14,336 nt of DNA from NCBI GenBank assembly GCA_903929925.1, contig CAIYWO010000399.1, forward strand, positions 1 through 14,336, given 5' to 3'. A program made the position numbers and the translations under genes. Positions 6,741 to 13,811 of this stretch are shown piece by piece; within the stretch, counting starts at the first letter, position 1, and each line of letters opens with the position of its first letter. The notes beneath the pieces are model-generated. The model did not search any database and was not told where the DNA came from. It worked only from the letters and a program-made list of their open reading frames with translations. This stretch comes from an uncultured beta proteobacterium (GTDB lineage: Bacteria > Pseudomonadota > Gammaproteobacteria > Burkholderiales > Burkholderiaceae_B).

Positions 6741-7244
6741 ATGCCCTTTGATCACTTAAGCGCCCTCACCATTGATGGAAAACCGCAGGCCCTGTCCGTC
6801 TATCGCGGCCAGGTTCTTCTCATCGTAAACGTGGCATCGAAATGTGGCTTCACAAAACAATATTCAGAGCTAGAGGCCTTGTATCAAGAATTCAAGGACC
6901 AAGGGTTTTCTGTGCTCGGATTTCCCTGCGATCAATTTGGGCACCAAGAACCAGGAGACAACGAAGCGATCGCTGCCTTCTGCGATCTTCAATTCAAGAT
7001 TACGTTTCCAATGTTTGCAAAGATTGAGGTCAATGGACCAAATGCTAGTCCGGTGTATGCGTGGCTCAAAAACGAGAAAACCGGCCTATTAGGGACTGAC
7101 TCGATCAAATGGAATTTCACTAAGTTTCTCATCGGTCGCAACCAACACGTCATAGAGCGGTACGCCCCCACGACACGTCCTGTGACGCTTCGCGAAGAGA
7201 TCAAGCAGGCGCTATCCGTCCCTTATACTTGCTCTGAGAAATGA
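6741..7244 (+). CDS. Glutathione peroxidase family thiol peroxidase
   Basis: A 167-residue cytoplasmic peroxidase of the monomeric, cysteine-type GPx family. Motifs: VNVASKCGFTKQY (29-41) with peroxidatic Cys35, GFPCDQFGHQEPG (60-72) with Gln69, FCDLQFKITFPMFAK (80-94), and WNFTKFLIGR (124-133) with Trp124 and Asn125, so the Cys/Gln/Trp/Asn tetrad is complete. Cys35, Cys63 and Cys81 copy the spacing of yeast Gpx3 (36/64/82), where the third Cys resolves the first; such enzymes usually use thioredoxin rather than glutathione despite the name. The start is eight bases after the photolyase stop and has no evident Shine-Dalgarno, which suggests translational coupling. The stop TGA overlaps the next ATG. 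btuE and gpo are symbols used for homologues; I leave the symbol open. Confidence 0.95.
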   Translation: MPFDHLSALTIDGKPQALSVYRGQVLLIVNVASKCGFTKQYSELEALYQEFKDQGFSVLGFPCDQFGHQEPGDNEAIAAFCDLQFKITFPMFAKIEVNGPNASPVYAWLKNEKTGLLGTDSIKWNFTKFLIGRNQHVIERYAPTTRPVTLREEIKQALSVPYTCSEK

Positions 7245-8353
7245 CCTGGAATATGAACGTGCGACGACTTCTTTTACCTGCAGCCCTAACCTGTCTACTC
7301 TTAATTGTTGGCTGCTCCTCCCAGGGCTCCGGTGGAGATATCACCCTAGCAAGCCCCGCTCAGCGCAGCAACTCTACACCCAGCCCCCGAAATGTGTTGA
7401 ATACGGCAACAAGCACCACGTCTGCGCCTACCCCCACCAACTTTCAGTCTGGTTCCGGCGCCACGATAAATATTGGGACGCAATATAACGAAAGCACGGC
7501 TGCGGCGAGTCCGACGACTCCGGTCGTGTCAACGCAAAGCGTCACGCAGCCAACACCCTTACGGGCTCCTGTCGCGTTGCCCGCCGTGCCTGCAGCTCCT
7601 GCGACTAACGAAACGCCTAAGGCGGGTTCAAGCGCACGTACGGCTGCATCGACGCGCTCGGCACCCGTCACAGCAGAACCTCAGCAAGGAATTCAGCCTT
7701 CTAAAAAACAAGTGCTCGTCCAAACTAAACCGGGTTGCACAGGAAAGCAATGCCCGTCGATCAAGCTAGAACGACTCATCTTCACACAGCACGAGCGGTT
7801 TAGTGCCTTCGTAGAGCAGTCATTGTTATCAATGGCACAAATCGAGAGCAATCAGGCTAAGAACTTCGAAACACTCAAACAGCTCAGCGACTACTTTTGG
7901 GCAACTGCTCGACCACGCGACGAGATACTGCTGCGTGCGACGCTCAAACGTGCGACGCCAACAATCATCGTGGTTCAACTCGATAGCTACATCTACTCTG
8001 GCGGTGCGCACGGCAACTCAACGACCCAGTACCTAAATTGGTTACCGCAGTCAGACATCGTGGTGAATCTTCAAACGATGATCCCATCAGACAATATGCC
8101 TGCATTCGAAGCCGCACTGAAACGTCAGCATGCGCGTTGGCTGCAAACGAACGACCTCGCCAAAGCCGATCCCAAGGCCTATGACAAAATGTGGCCATTC
8201 CATTTTTCGGAAAACGCCGCACTTTTAGAGGAAGGCATCGCCATCACATACGACCCCTATGAAATTGGTCCTTACGCTTTAGGCATGCCAACACTTATCG
8301 TGCCCTACTCAGAGCTGCAGGGCATTCTGCGCCCTGAACTCATGCCTCGCTAA
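7241..8353 (+). CDS. Lipoprotein with C-terminal DUF3298/RsiV-like domain
   Basis: A 370-residue envelope protein. Residues 1-25 form a lipoprotein signal with lipobox IVGC (Cys25); Ser26-Ser27 does not suggest inner-membrane retention. Residues 26 to about 155 are a low-complexity Ser/Thr/Pro/Ala linker. Then comes a Cys pair (CTGKQC, 166-171) and a globular part. SYIYSGGAHGNSTTQYLNW (249-267) and DPYEIGPYALGMPTLIVPYS (338-357) fit the DUF3298 domain, known from the RsiV anti-sigma/lysozyme-binding protein and many proteins of unknown role. The ATG at 7241 overlaps the Gpx stop; a second ATG at 7253 would give an even more canonical signal peptide (MNVRRLLLPA...), so the start is uncertain by four codons. 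It is the last gene of the stress operon, and its link to peroxide defence is contextual only. Confidence 0.85.
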   Translation: MTWNMNVRRLLLPAALTCLLLIVGCSSQGSGGDITLASPAQRSNSTPSPRNVLNTATSTTSAPTPTNFQSGSGATINIGTQYNESTAAASPTTPVVSTQSVTQPTPLRAPVALPAVPAAPATNETPKAGSSARTAASTRSAPVTAEPQQGIQPSKKQVLVQTKPGCTGKQCPSIKLERLIFTQHERFSAFVEQSLLSMAQIESNQAKNFETLKQLSDYFWATARPRDEILLRATLKRATPTIIVVQLDSYIYSGGAHGNSTTQYLNWLPQSDIVVNLQTMIPSDNMPAFEAALKRQHARWLQTNDLAKADPKAYDKMWPFHFSENAALLEEGIAITYDPYEIGPYALGMPTLIVPYSELQGILRPELMPR

Positions 8354-8408
8354 GGCGCATTCGTACCAACACAGACCTGTTCAGTGCGCGTTGAGGCTAC
8401 TGTGCCCT
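8354..8408. other. convergent gap between the stress operon and the ankyrin gene
   Basis: These 55 bases separate two convergent genes. I see only weak inverted repeats (for example GCGCA and TGCGC some 25 bases apart) and no GC stem followed by a T-run, so no intrinsic terminator can be called for either unit. Confidence 0.5.
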
Positions 8409-9119
8409 CTATTGAGGTGCAGACTGCTTGGCGCGCCGCTCCCTCGCAATTTTCTCTAGCGCTTGCGCGAGCTGAGCGTTACCCTTCTCTCTCGCGGTTT
8501 CAATCGCATCCTTGGCTTTGAAGTTCGAGGCCGTCGGGTCAGCCCCTGCGTTAATGAGCGCTTGAATGACCTCAACGTTTCCGTTGCTTACTGCCAAAAT
8601 CAGCGCAGTGTCGCCATCCGGATTCACCTCGTCTACTGAAGCGCCCTTTGCTAACAACAGCTTAACAACCGGAACCTGACTTTTAACGGTGGCATAGTGC
8701 AGCGCATTCCAGCCAGGCTGGCTCACGCGAGCGCCTTTGTCTATTAACTTTTGGGTGCGGGCCAGGTCACCTAACAGCGCCGTATACATAATCGGCGTCT
8801 CGTTGTATTGGTTACCCAGATTAATGTCTATCTTAGGATGCGCCATGAGCAAGTCAAACGCTCTCCATGAGTCTTCACGGGCTGCATAGATCAGCGCGGG
8901 CTGTTGATCGGCATTTTTTCTATTCGGATTGAATCCAGTACGAAAAAGCTCTCGCATTTCAGCGTCCCGGTCGTTCTTAATCATTAACCAGTACTCTTTT
9001 ACAGCAGCCGGACTAGAGGGCTGTGCATTGGCGGGCACTGCAAAGCACAGACCAAAGATTAAAATAAAAAAACCGGATATTGTTTTTAAATAACGGCCAT
9101 TTGTATATTGATTTATCAT
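8409..9119 (-). CDS. Exported ankyrin-repeat protein
   Basis: This 236-residue protein starts with a signal peptide (hydrophobic ISGFFILIFGLCFAVPA, cut likely after ANA, residue 32), so it is probably periplasmic. About four to five ankyrin repeats follow from about residue 72. The clearest are PGWNALHYATVKSQVPVVKL, then LLAKGASVDEVNPDGDTALI, then LAVSNGNVEVIQALINAGAD; the first units are more diverged. The tail is charged (EKIARERRAKQ). Ankyrin repeats bind proteins and tell nothing about a specific partner. It is last in the mltG-tmk-holB-tatD run, 75 bases after tatD across an extremely AT-rich gap, and I recall ankyrin genes after tatD in other Burkholderiales. No clear Shine-Dalgarno precedes the ATG, and the first 25 codons are noticeably more AT-rich than the rest. 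Confidence 0.88.
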   Translation of the reverse strand: MINQYTNGRYLKTISGFFILIFGLCFAVPANAQPSSPAAVKEYWLMIKNDRDAEMRELFRTGFNPNRKNADQQPALIYAAREDSWRAFDLLMAHPKIDINLGNQYNETPIMYTALLGDLARTQKLIDKGARVSQPGWNALHYATVKSQVPVVKLLLAKGASVDEVNPDGDTALILAVSNGNVEVIQALINAGADPTASNFKAKDAIETAREKGNAQLAQALEKIARERRAKQSAPQ

Positions 9120-9194
9120 TTTAAATACCGGATATTAATAAAATACTTTAAACGTAAATTGTATAATTATTTACTTTAAATAATTAACATTAAT
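9120..9194. other. extremely AT-rich intergenic segment with possible promoter
   Basis: By my count only 10 of 75 bases are G or C. It includes the short palindrome AATTAACATTAATT (9182-9195), which runs into the tatD stop, and a second CCGGATATT (9128-9136), repeating a copy inside the start of the ankyrin gene (9073-9081). On the minus strand it offers several TATAAT-like hexamers (for example TATACA), so a separate promoter for the ankyrin gene is possible. No GC stem suggests a terminator. Confidence 0.5.
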
Positions 9195-9965
9195 TTACGC
9201 ACTTAACTTACTGAATAATCTAAAGAAATTGTTTGTAGAGGCTTCTTCAATTGCTGAAAGCGAAACGCCACGCAATTGAGCCAGCATTTCTGCAACGTGT
9301 ATGACTTTAGAAGGATCATTGAGCTGCCCTCTGAAAGGCACCGGCGACAAGTACGGTGCGTCGGTTTCAATCAAGATACGATCCAAGGGCATCCGTCTAG
9401 CCACTTCCTGCAAGTCCTTTGCGCTCTTGAACGTCACGATGCCAGAAAAAGAAATGTAAAACCCCATCTCCATCGCGTGGCAAGCAACCTCCCAGGATTC
9501 GGTAAAGCAGTGCATCACACCGCCGGCCTCCTCGGCTCGTTCCTCGCGCATCAAAGCAATTGTGTCTTCAGAGGATGCACGCGTATGAATAATCAGGGGT
9601 AATCCGGCCTGTCGCGCCGCTCGGATATGGGTACGAAACCGATCCCTTTGCCATGTCAAATCGCCCTTTAGACGAAAGTAGTCTAGACCTGTCTCCCCAA
9701 TTGCGACAACCTTAGGGTGCCGACTTTGCTCGACGAGACACTGAACATCGGGCTCAACCGTGTCCTCGTAGTCAGGATGCACGCCGACAGAGGCCCAAAG
9801 CGGCGAGTGCTGCTCAACGATATCGATCAACCCAGGCCAGTCAGGCAAATTGACGCTCACACATAACGCATGAGAAACGCGATTATCCTGCATTTTTTTT
9901 AGGATATCTGGTAACTGCACGACCAGCTCTGGAAAATCTAGGTGGCAGTGTGAATCTACAAACAT
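9195..9965 (-). CDS. TatD family metal-dependent hydrolase / DNase
   Basis: A TIM-barrel amidohydrolase-type nuclease of 256 residues, matching the family. The metal ligands are visible in order: DSHCHLDF with His6 and His8, GETGLDYF with Glu91, IIHTR with His127, MHCFTES with His152, and ETDAPYLSPVPFRG with Asp202. TatD/YcfH-type proteins have Mg-dependent 3'-5' exonuclease activity on DNA and RNA; the in vivo role of the copy next to holB is not settled. The same frame stays open to 10037, but that start would overlap holB. The ATG at 9965 gives the usual MFVDSHCHLD N-terminus and sits 13 bases after the holB stop, so it is preferred. It is the fourth gene of the mltG operon. Confidence 0.94.
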   Translation of the reverse strand: MFVDSHCHLDFPELVVQLPDILKKMQDNRVSHALCVSVNLPDWPGLIDIVEQHSPLWASVGVHPDYEDTVEPDVQCLVEQSRHPKVVAIGETGLDYFRLKGDLTWQRDRFRTHIRAARQAGLPLIIHTRASSEDTIALMREERAEEAGGVMHCFTESWEVACHAMEMGFYISFSGIVTFKSAKDLQEVARRMPLDRILIETDAPYLSPVPFRGQLNDPSKVIHVAEMLAQLRGVSLSAIEEASTNNFFRLFSKLSA

Positions 9966-9978
9966 AGTGAAGGTTCCG

Positions 9979-11058
9979 CTATATGCTACGCGCTGGCTGA
10001 CAACATGCCACCATACGCTGTAGTGCCGATTGTGCAAACAGCTTTGCGTTCAAAGGGTGGCCTGCAATACGAGATTGCTCAGCCAACCATTTACTTAGTT
10101 CACTCAGCTTTTTGGCCTCGCAATGCCGCACAACATCAGCGATGTTCTGTCCAAGCCCCGGAAAGTAACGCGGCGCCAAGCCGTGAACAACTAGGTTCAA
10201 ATCCACCGCAACACGAGACAATGCATCTAACCACTGCGGTGTCGGTGTCTTCGAAACCGTATCCGCTACCGCGCCAAGGTCAAGCGCACGCCCCGACTGC
10301 AGGGACTGCAACAGTCCCTCTAGCCAGAGCGGACATGCGGGACCGTCAGACTGCGCCAAGCGTCTTGCTTGCACAGGCGCACCACCCGCCGCCGCAAGCC
10401 ACTGGTCGGGGGCGGGAATGCCCTGCCCCCGAAGCCACCCCATCGCGTCTGCATGGCTTGGCGTTGGGAGGGCTAGCCGCCTGCAACGTGACAACAAGGT
10501 CGGCAGCAAGCGATCTGGCGCATCCGCAACAAGTAGAAAAACGGTTGCAGCGGGAGGCTCTTCAAGCACTTTAAGCAAAGAATTACCCGAGATGGTTGTC
10601 AACGCTTCTGCAGGGTAAATGACCGCAACGCGCCAGCCACCTCGATGTGTCGCATGATTGAACCAAGGCTCCATCGAGCGAATCTGATCAACCCGAATAT
10701 CTTTAGACGGTGCTCTCTTAGGCGACCCACCAGAGGCTGACGCATCGCTGGACATATCGATCGCGTCGTCGCCCGTCGCCTCGTCTGCGCCCTCTTCGAG
10801 GGCAAGCGCCTCAGGCCGAATGCGTTTTAAATCCGGGTGATTGCCGTGTGATACCCAGCCGCATGCGAGACATTTGCCACACGCTAACCCGTTGACAGGA
10901 CTCTCGCAGAGCAATGCAGCAGCAGCGGCAAGTGCGAACTCACGCTTACCTATCCCAGCTAGCCCATGAATTAACCAGGCATGCGCAAAACGCTCGCGCG
11001 TCCCAAGCCAATTAGTCGCTAACTCTGTTTGCCAGGGGAAAAATGCGGCCTGACTCAT
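9979..11058 (-). CDS. holB: DNA polymerase III subunit delta prime
   Basis: A 359-residue clamp-loader subunit that, with delta and tau/gamma, opens the beta sliding clamp. The P-loop remnant GLAGIGKRE (32-40) has the Gly-rich loop and Lys38 but Arg rather than Ser/Thr after it, which fits a subunit not relying on ATP hydrolysis. Four Cys at 51, 60, 63 and 66 (CGKCLAC) form the zinc site. NSLLKVLEEPPA (159-170) and the SRC motif at 190-192 are the classic delta-prime marks. Between HPDLKRIRPE and IRVDQIR (about 86-119) there is an acidic, Ser-rich, probably disordered insert absent from E. coli HolB. The ATG overlaps the tmk stop by four bases (ATGA), implying coupled translation of dTMP kinase and the clamp loader subunit. 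tatD follows after 13 bases with no pilZ gene in between. Confidence 0.95.
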   Translation of the reverse strand: MSQAAFFPWQTELATNWLGTRERFAHAWLIHGLAGIGKREFALAAAAALLCESPVNGLACGKCLACGWVSHGNHPDLKRIRPEALALEEGADEATGDDAIDMSSDASASGGSPKRAPSKDIRVDQIRSMEPWFNHATHRGGWRVAVIYPAEALTTISGNSLLKVLEEPPAATVFLLVADAPDRLLPTLLSRCRRLALPTPSHADAMGWLRGQGIPAPDQWLAAAGGAPVQARRLAQSDGPACPLWLEGLLQSLQSGRALDLGAVADTVSKTPTPQWLDALSRVAVDLNLVVHGLAPRYFPGLGQNIADVVRHCEAKKLSELSKWLAEQSRIAGHPLNAKLFAQSALQRMVACCQPARSI

Positions 11059-11690
11059 CGGTCCGAGCCTGCACGAATTAAGTTGTCGATCTGCTGTCCA
11101 AGCTCGATTCGGATCGCATCGATTGGTTGCGTAGAATCAACAACCCTGAAGCGCTGCGCCTGAGATGCCGCTCGATCCAGATAGACCTGTCGTGTGCGCA
11201 AAAAGAAGGAGTCCGCTTCTTGCTCAAAACGATCTTTATCACGCGTCCGATTCAAACGTTCCCGCGCCACCTCCAGTGGCACATCGAACAACCAGGTCAC
11301 ATCTGGCTGCAAATCGGGGTGCACCCAACGCTCAAGAGCCTCAATTTTCGTCGTCCCAAGCTCGCGTCCACCGCCTTGGTACGCGAAGGTTGCATCAGTA
11401 AAACGGTCGCACACGACCCAGGAACCAGCTGCCAGCGCTGGCTCTATGACCGAACGAACGTGCTCGGCTCTTGCCGCGAACATCAGCAAGGTCTCGCATT
11501 CGAGGGACATCGGTTCATGCAGCAGCAACTCGCGTAGCTTCTCGCCAATCGGCGTGCCGCCAGGCTCGCGCGTGCACAGCACAGTCACTCCGCGCGAAGT
11601 GAGCGTGTCAACCATCCATTGCACATGAGTACTCTTACCGGCACCGTCCACGCCTTCGAGGGTTAAAAACAGCCCGCGTTTAACCGTCAT
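11055..11690 (-). CDS. tmk: Thymidylate kinase
   Basis: A 211-residue cytoplasmic enzyme that phosphorylates dTMP to dTDP for DNA synthesis. Motifs: the P-loop EGVDGAGKST (12-21), REPGGTPIGE (41-50), the DR motif CDRFTDATFAYQGGGR (94-109) for dTMP binding, and the LID stretch RTRDKDRFEQE (148-158) with arginines that contact ATP. Length and order match bacterial Tmk. It overlaps both neighbours by four bases (mltG stop/tmk start and tmk stop/holB start), the usual betaproteobacterial arrangement, so it is surely in the same operon. Confidence 0.97.
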   Translation of the reverse strand: MTVKRGLFLTLEGVDGAGKSTHVQWMVDTLTSRGVTVLCTREPGGTPIGEKLRELLLHEPMSLECETLLMFAARAEHVRSVIEPALAAGSWVVCDRFTDATFAYQGGGRELGTTKIEALERWVHPDLQPDVTWLFDVPLEVARERLNRTRDKDRFEQEADSFFLRTRQVYLDRAASQAQRFRVVDSTQPIDAIRIELGQQIDNLIRAGSDR

Positions 11691-12709
11691 GGCTTGCGTC
11701 CCAAAATGTATTGCGCCACGTTGCGATTGTGCTCAGGCAAGCTTTTGGCAAAAGCACTCGTCCCATCACCTTTTGCAACGAAATATAAATAATCATGCTT
11801 TTCTGGCTGCACCGCTGCTTGCAAAGACGCCAAGCCAACGCTCGCGATCGGCGTAGGCGGCAGGCCATTACGCGTGTAGGTATTCCAAGGTGTGTCAGTT
11901 TGAAGATCCACTTTCCGCAATCGACCCGTGTAGGCATCCCCTAAGCCGTAAATGACGGTGGGGTCTGTCTGCAGCGGCATGTTGAGTCTGAGCCGATTGA
12001 TAAATACCCCCGCAATGCGCGCGCGATCGGACGACTTACCTGTCTCCTTCTCGATGATGGAGCCCAAAATCAGAGCTTCATAAGGAGACCTGAGGGGTAG
12101 ACCATCTTGGCGCGACTGCCACACTTTATCGAGTATTTTTTGCTGAGTACGGGCTGCGCGCTCTAAAATCTCAGTATCGGAAGTGCCAATCGAAAAAATA
12201 TAGGTATCCGGAAATAATAATCCTTCTGGCGGGTACGACTTAAGCGCTGTTCCCCCCTCAATTAAGCGTGGAATATCCTTATCAGTCCAGATAGGTTCCG
12301 TTTTTTTAATGTCCGGATTAGAAAAAATAACGGCTCGAACTTGCTTGAGCGTCCACCCCTCAACAATCGTTACCTGTCGGGAAGTGACCTCACCAAGCGC
12401 GATGCGCTGCAACACACGCCAAATGCTGTCTCCGCGGGATACCTGATAGCCGCCGGCTTTAAGCTTCTTGTCGAGCTCGGTAGCCCTTGCCAGCAACACA
12501 AACGCCGTCGCGTTGACATCTAACCCTGCCTGATTCATCACTCGGGCGATCACGGTAGGAGTTGCCCCTGCAGGCACAAGCAAGTCGACCTTTTCTGCGG
12601 GCAGAACGAGCGGGCGAGTTACCCAGTGATAACCGGTAGCCACGGCAGCGCCCAACAGCAATACGACCGGCAAAACCAGATAAAGGAGGAGTTTATTTAG
12701 CGCATTCAT
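11687..12709 (-). CDS. mltG: Endolytic peptidoglycan transglycosylase MltG (YceG-like)
   Basis: This protein is 340 residues, the length I recall for the E. coli enzyme. It has one N-terminal membrane anchor (about 8-26), a LysM-like region (about 40-110), then the YceG catalytic domain. SIIEKET (217-223) puts Glu220 at the catalytic position (Glu218 in E. coli). Further family motifs are INRLRLNMPLQTDPTVIYGL (237-256), TPWNTYTRNGLPPTPIASVG (273-292) and YFVAKGDGTSAF (309-320). It cleaves nascent glycan strands at the inner membrane and thereby sets their length. It is the first gene of the minus-strand operon and diverges from ygfZ. Its Shine-Dalgarno is weak (GGAC). A stretch within it at about 12180-12335 is clearly more AT-rich than the rest. 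Confidence 0.96.
   Translation of the reverse strand: MNALNKLLLYLVLPVVLLLGAAVATGYHWVTRPLVLPAEKVDLLVPAGATPTVIARVMNQAGLDVNATAFVLLARATELDKKLKAGGYQVSRGDSIWRVLQRIALGEVTSRQVTIVEGWTLKQVRAVIFSNPDIKKTEPIWTDKDIPRLIEGGTALKSYPPEGLLFPDTYIFSIGTSDTEILERAARTQQKILDKVWQSRQDGLPLRSPYEALILGSIIEKETGKSSDRARIAGVFINRLRLNMPLQTDPTVIYGLGDAYTGRLRKVDLQTDTPWNTYTRNGLPPTPIASVGLASLQAAVQPEKHDYLYFVAKGDGTSAFAKSLPEHNRNVAQYILGRKP
12298..12333. repeat. imperfect A/T inverted repeat around TCCGGA inside mltG
   Basis: CCGTT (12298-12302) pairs with AACGG (12329-12333), and the following five T pair with five A (12323-12327), with one bulged base (12328). The loop holds TCCGGA (12312-12317). It lies entirely in coding sequence (around residues 126-137 of MltG), so it may be a codon-level coincidence; as RNA the stem would be mostly A-U. 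Confidence 0.3.
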
Positions 12710-12769
12710 GAGTCCGACAGTTTAATATGCTCTTGGTTGTTTCCATATGATTTGTCCGTTAAAAGTGCT
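12710..12769. promoter_or_regulatory. divergent promoter region between mltG and ygfZ
   Basis: This 60-base gap must carry initiation signals for both directions. On the plus strand TATGAT (12746-12751) would place a start near 12758, leaving a short leader for ygfZ, but no good -35 pairs with it. On the minus strand TATTAA (12727-12722) is a weak -10 candidate close to mltG. Neither is strong. Confidence 0.3.
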
Positions 12770-13804
12770 ATGCATCCTCTCTTTAAGAACACTCCCCCTG
12801 CTTTCCAGCCGTCTGGCCATACACATGCAGACACGTTGACCGTACACCCCCTCGACGATACTTGTGTGTTGGTCGCAACGGGTGAAGATGTACTTAGTTT
12901 CCTTCAGGGACAGATCACGAATGACCTCGTCGGCAAGGGCCTCGAGGCTGCCTGCTTGGCTGGCTACTGCACCGCACAAGGCCGTTTGCTTGCCACCGGG
13001 GTCTTCGTCCAAATCCCAGAAAGCACCTCGGGCACGGCATCACCCACGGTCGCGATTCTCCTACGCAAAGATATCGCCGCAGCGGTCACTAAGCGCTTAG
13101 CCATGTTTGTGCTTAGAGCAAAGGTCAAGATCGCACCAGCCGCCATTGCTGTTGCTGGTGTCATTGTGTCGAACGACAAGCTTGAACTGCTTACTTCTGC
13201 GATCGGTCACGCGCTGCCGCTCACGCCTTGGCAGTCCTTGCACACGTCAAGTGGCACGTGGGTCGCTGCCCCCGCCCAAGCGGGTACACATCGCTGGTGG
13301 TGGTTGGCGGCAGAAAAGCCAGCCGACACCAATGAAGGCGAAACAAGTGAACTCGCGCAACTATTTGAACTCGGTGCGGCTGAGTCTTGGTGCTCCACTG
13401 ATATCCAGCTGGGCTTGCCTTGGATTGAGGCCAAAACACAAGATTTGTTTATCCCTCAAACTCTGAACTTAGATCTCATTGAAGGCGTGAGTTTCACGAA
13501 AGGCTGCTACCCGGGTCAAGAGATTGTTGCGCGCAGTCACTACCGCGGTACGCTGAAGCGTCGCATGGCTCTGGCGCGTGTCGATGTGCCGTGTGACGCC
13601 AGTATCACGCCAGGTGTGGACGTCTACGAGGGTGACGCACCTTGCGGGCGAGTCATCAATATTTCGATTGAGAGTCAAACCTCATGGCTGCTCTTCGAAG
13701 CGCCTTTTGAGGCGATGGACCGCAATACTTTATCGATTGGCAGCGAAAACGGACCGCGCGTCGCTCTACAAGAGCTCCCATACGCGATCCGAAACGCCAC
13801 TTAA
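12770..13804 (+). CDS. ygfZ: Folate-binding protein YgfZ (iron-sulfur cluster repair/assembly)
   Basis: From the ATG at 12770 the protein has 344 residues. It belongs to the GcvT-like YgfZ/IBA57 family, which uses tetrahydrofolate to help build or repair certain Fe-S enzymes, including MiaB. The hallmark KGCYPGQEIVARSHYRGTLK (245-264) includes the key Cys246 in the KGCYxGQE motif. The N-terminal half has FLQGQITNDL (44-53) and YCTAQGRLLATG (66-77), both typical. A TTG at 12737 would add 11 unconserved residues and lies on top of the proposed -10 box, so ATG is preferred, although its ribosome site is poor. It is divergent from mltG, and its stop is only seven bases from the convergent dehydrogenase gene. 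Confidence 0.95.
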   Translation: MHPLFKNTPPAFQPSGHTHADTLTVHPLDDTCVLVATGEDVLSFLQGQITNDLVGKGLEAACLAGYCTAQGRLLATGVFVQIPESTSGTASPTVAILLRKDIAAAVTKRLAMFVLRAKVKIAPAAIAVAGVIVSNDKLELLTSAIGHALPLTPWQSLHTSSGTWVAAPAQAGTHRWWWLAAEKPADTNEGETSELAQLFELGAAESWCSTDIQLGLPWIEAKTQDLFIPQTLNLDLIEGVSFTKGCYPGQEIVARSHYRGTLKRRMALARVDVPCDASITPGVDVYEGDAPCGRVINISIESQTSWLLFEAPFEAMDRNTLSIGSENGPRVALQELPYAIRNAT

Positions 13805-13811
13805 TATTGTC

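Noticed and set aside
8405..8416. CCTC-TATT-GAGG hairpin at the end of the ankyrin gene
   Set aside because: A four-base stem with no following T-run is too weak to call a terminator.
9966..10037. Extended TatD start at 10037
   Set aside because: The extra 24 residues overlap the holB coding end and precede the conserved MFVDSHCHLD start; the ATG at 9965 is the family's normal start.
10005..10574. Long plus-strand frame opposite holB
   Set aside because: It is a shadow of the GC-rich holB coding strand; its translation is Pro/Gln/His-rich with no domain.
12737..12769. TTG start for YgfZ
   Set aside because: It adds 11 residues without family resemblance and covers the candidate promoter; the ATG at 12770 is simpler.
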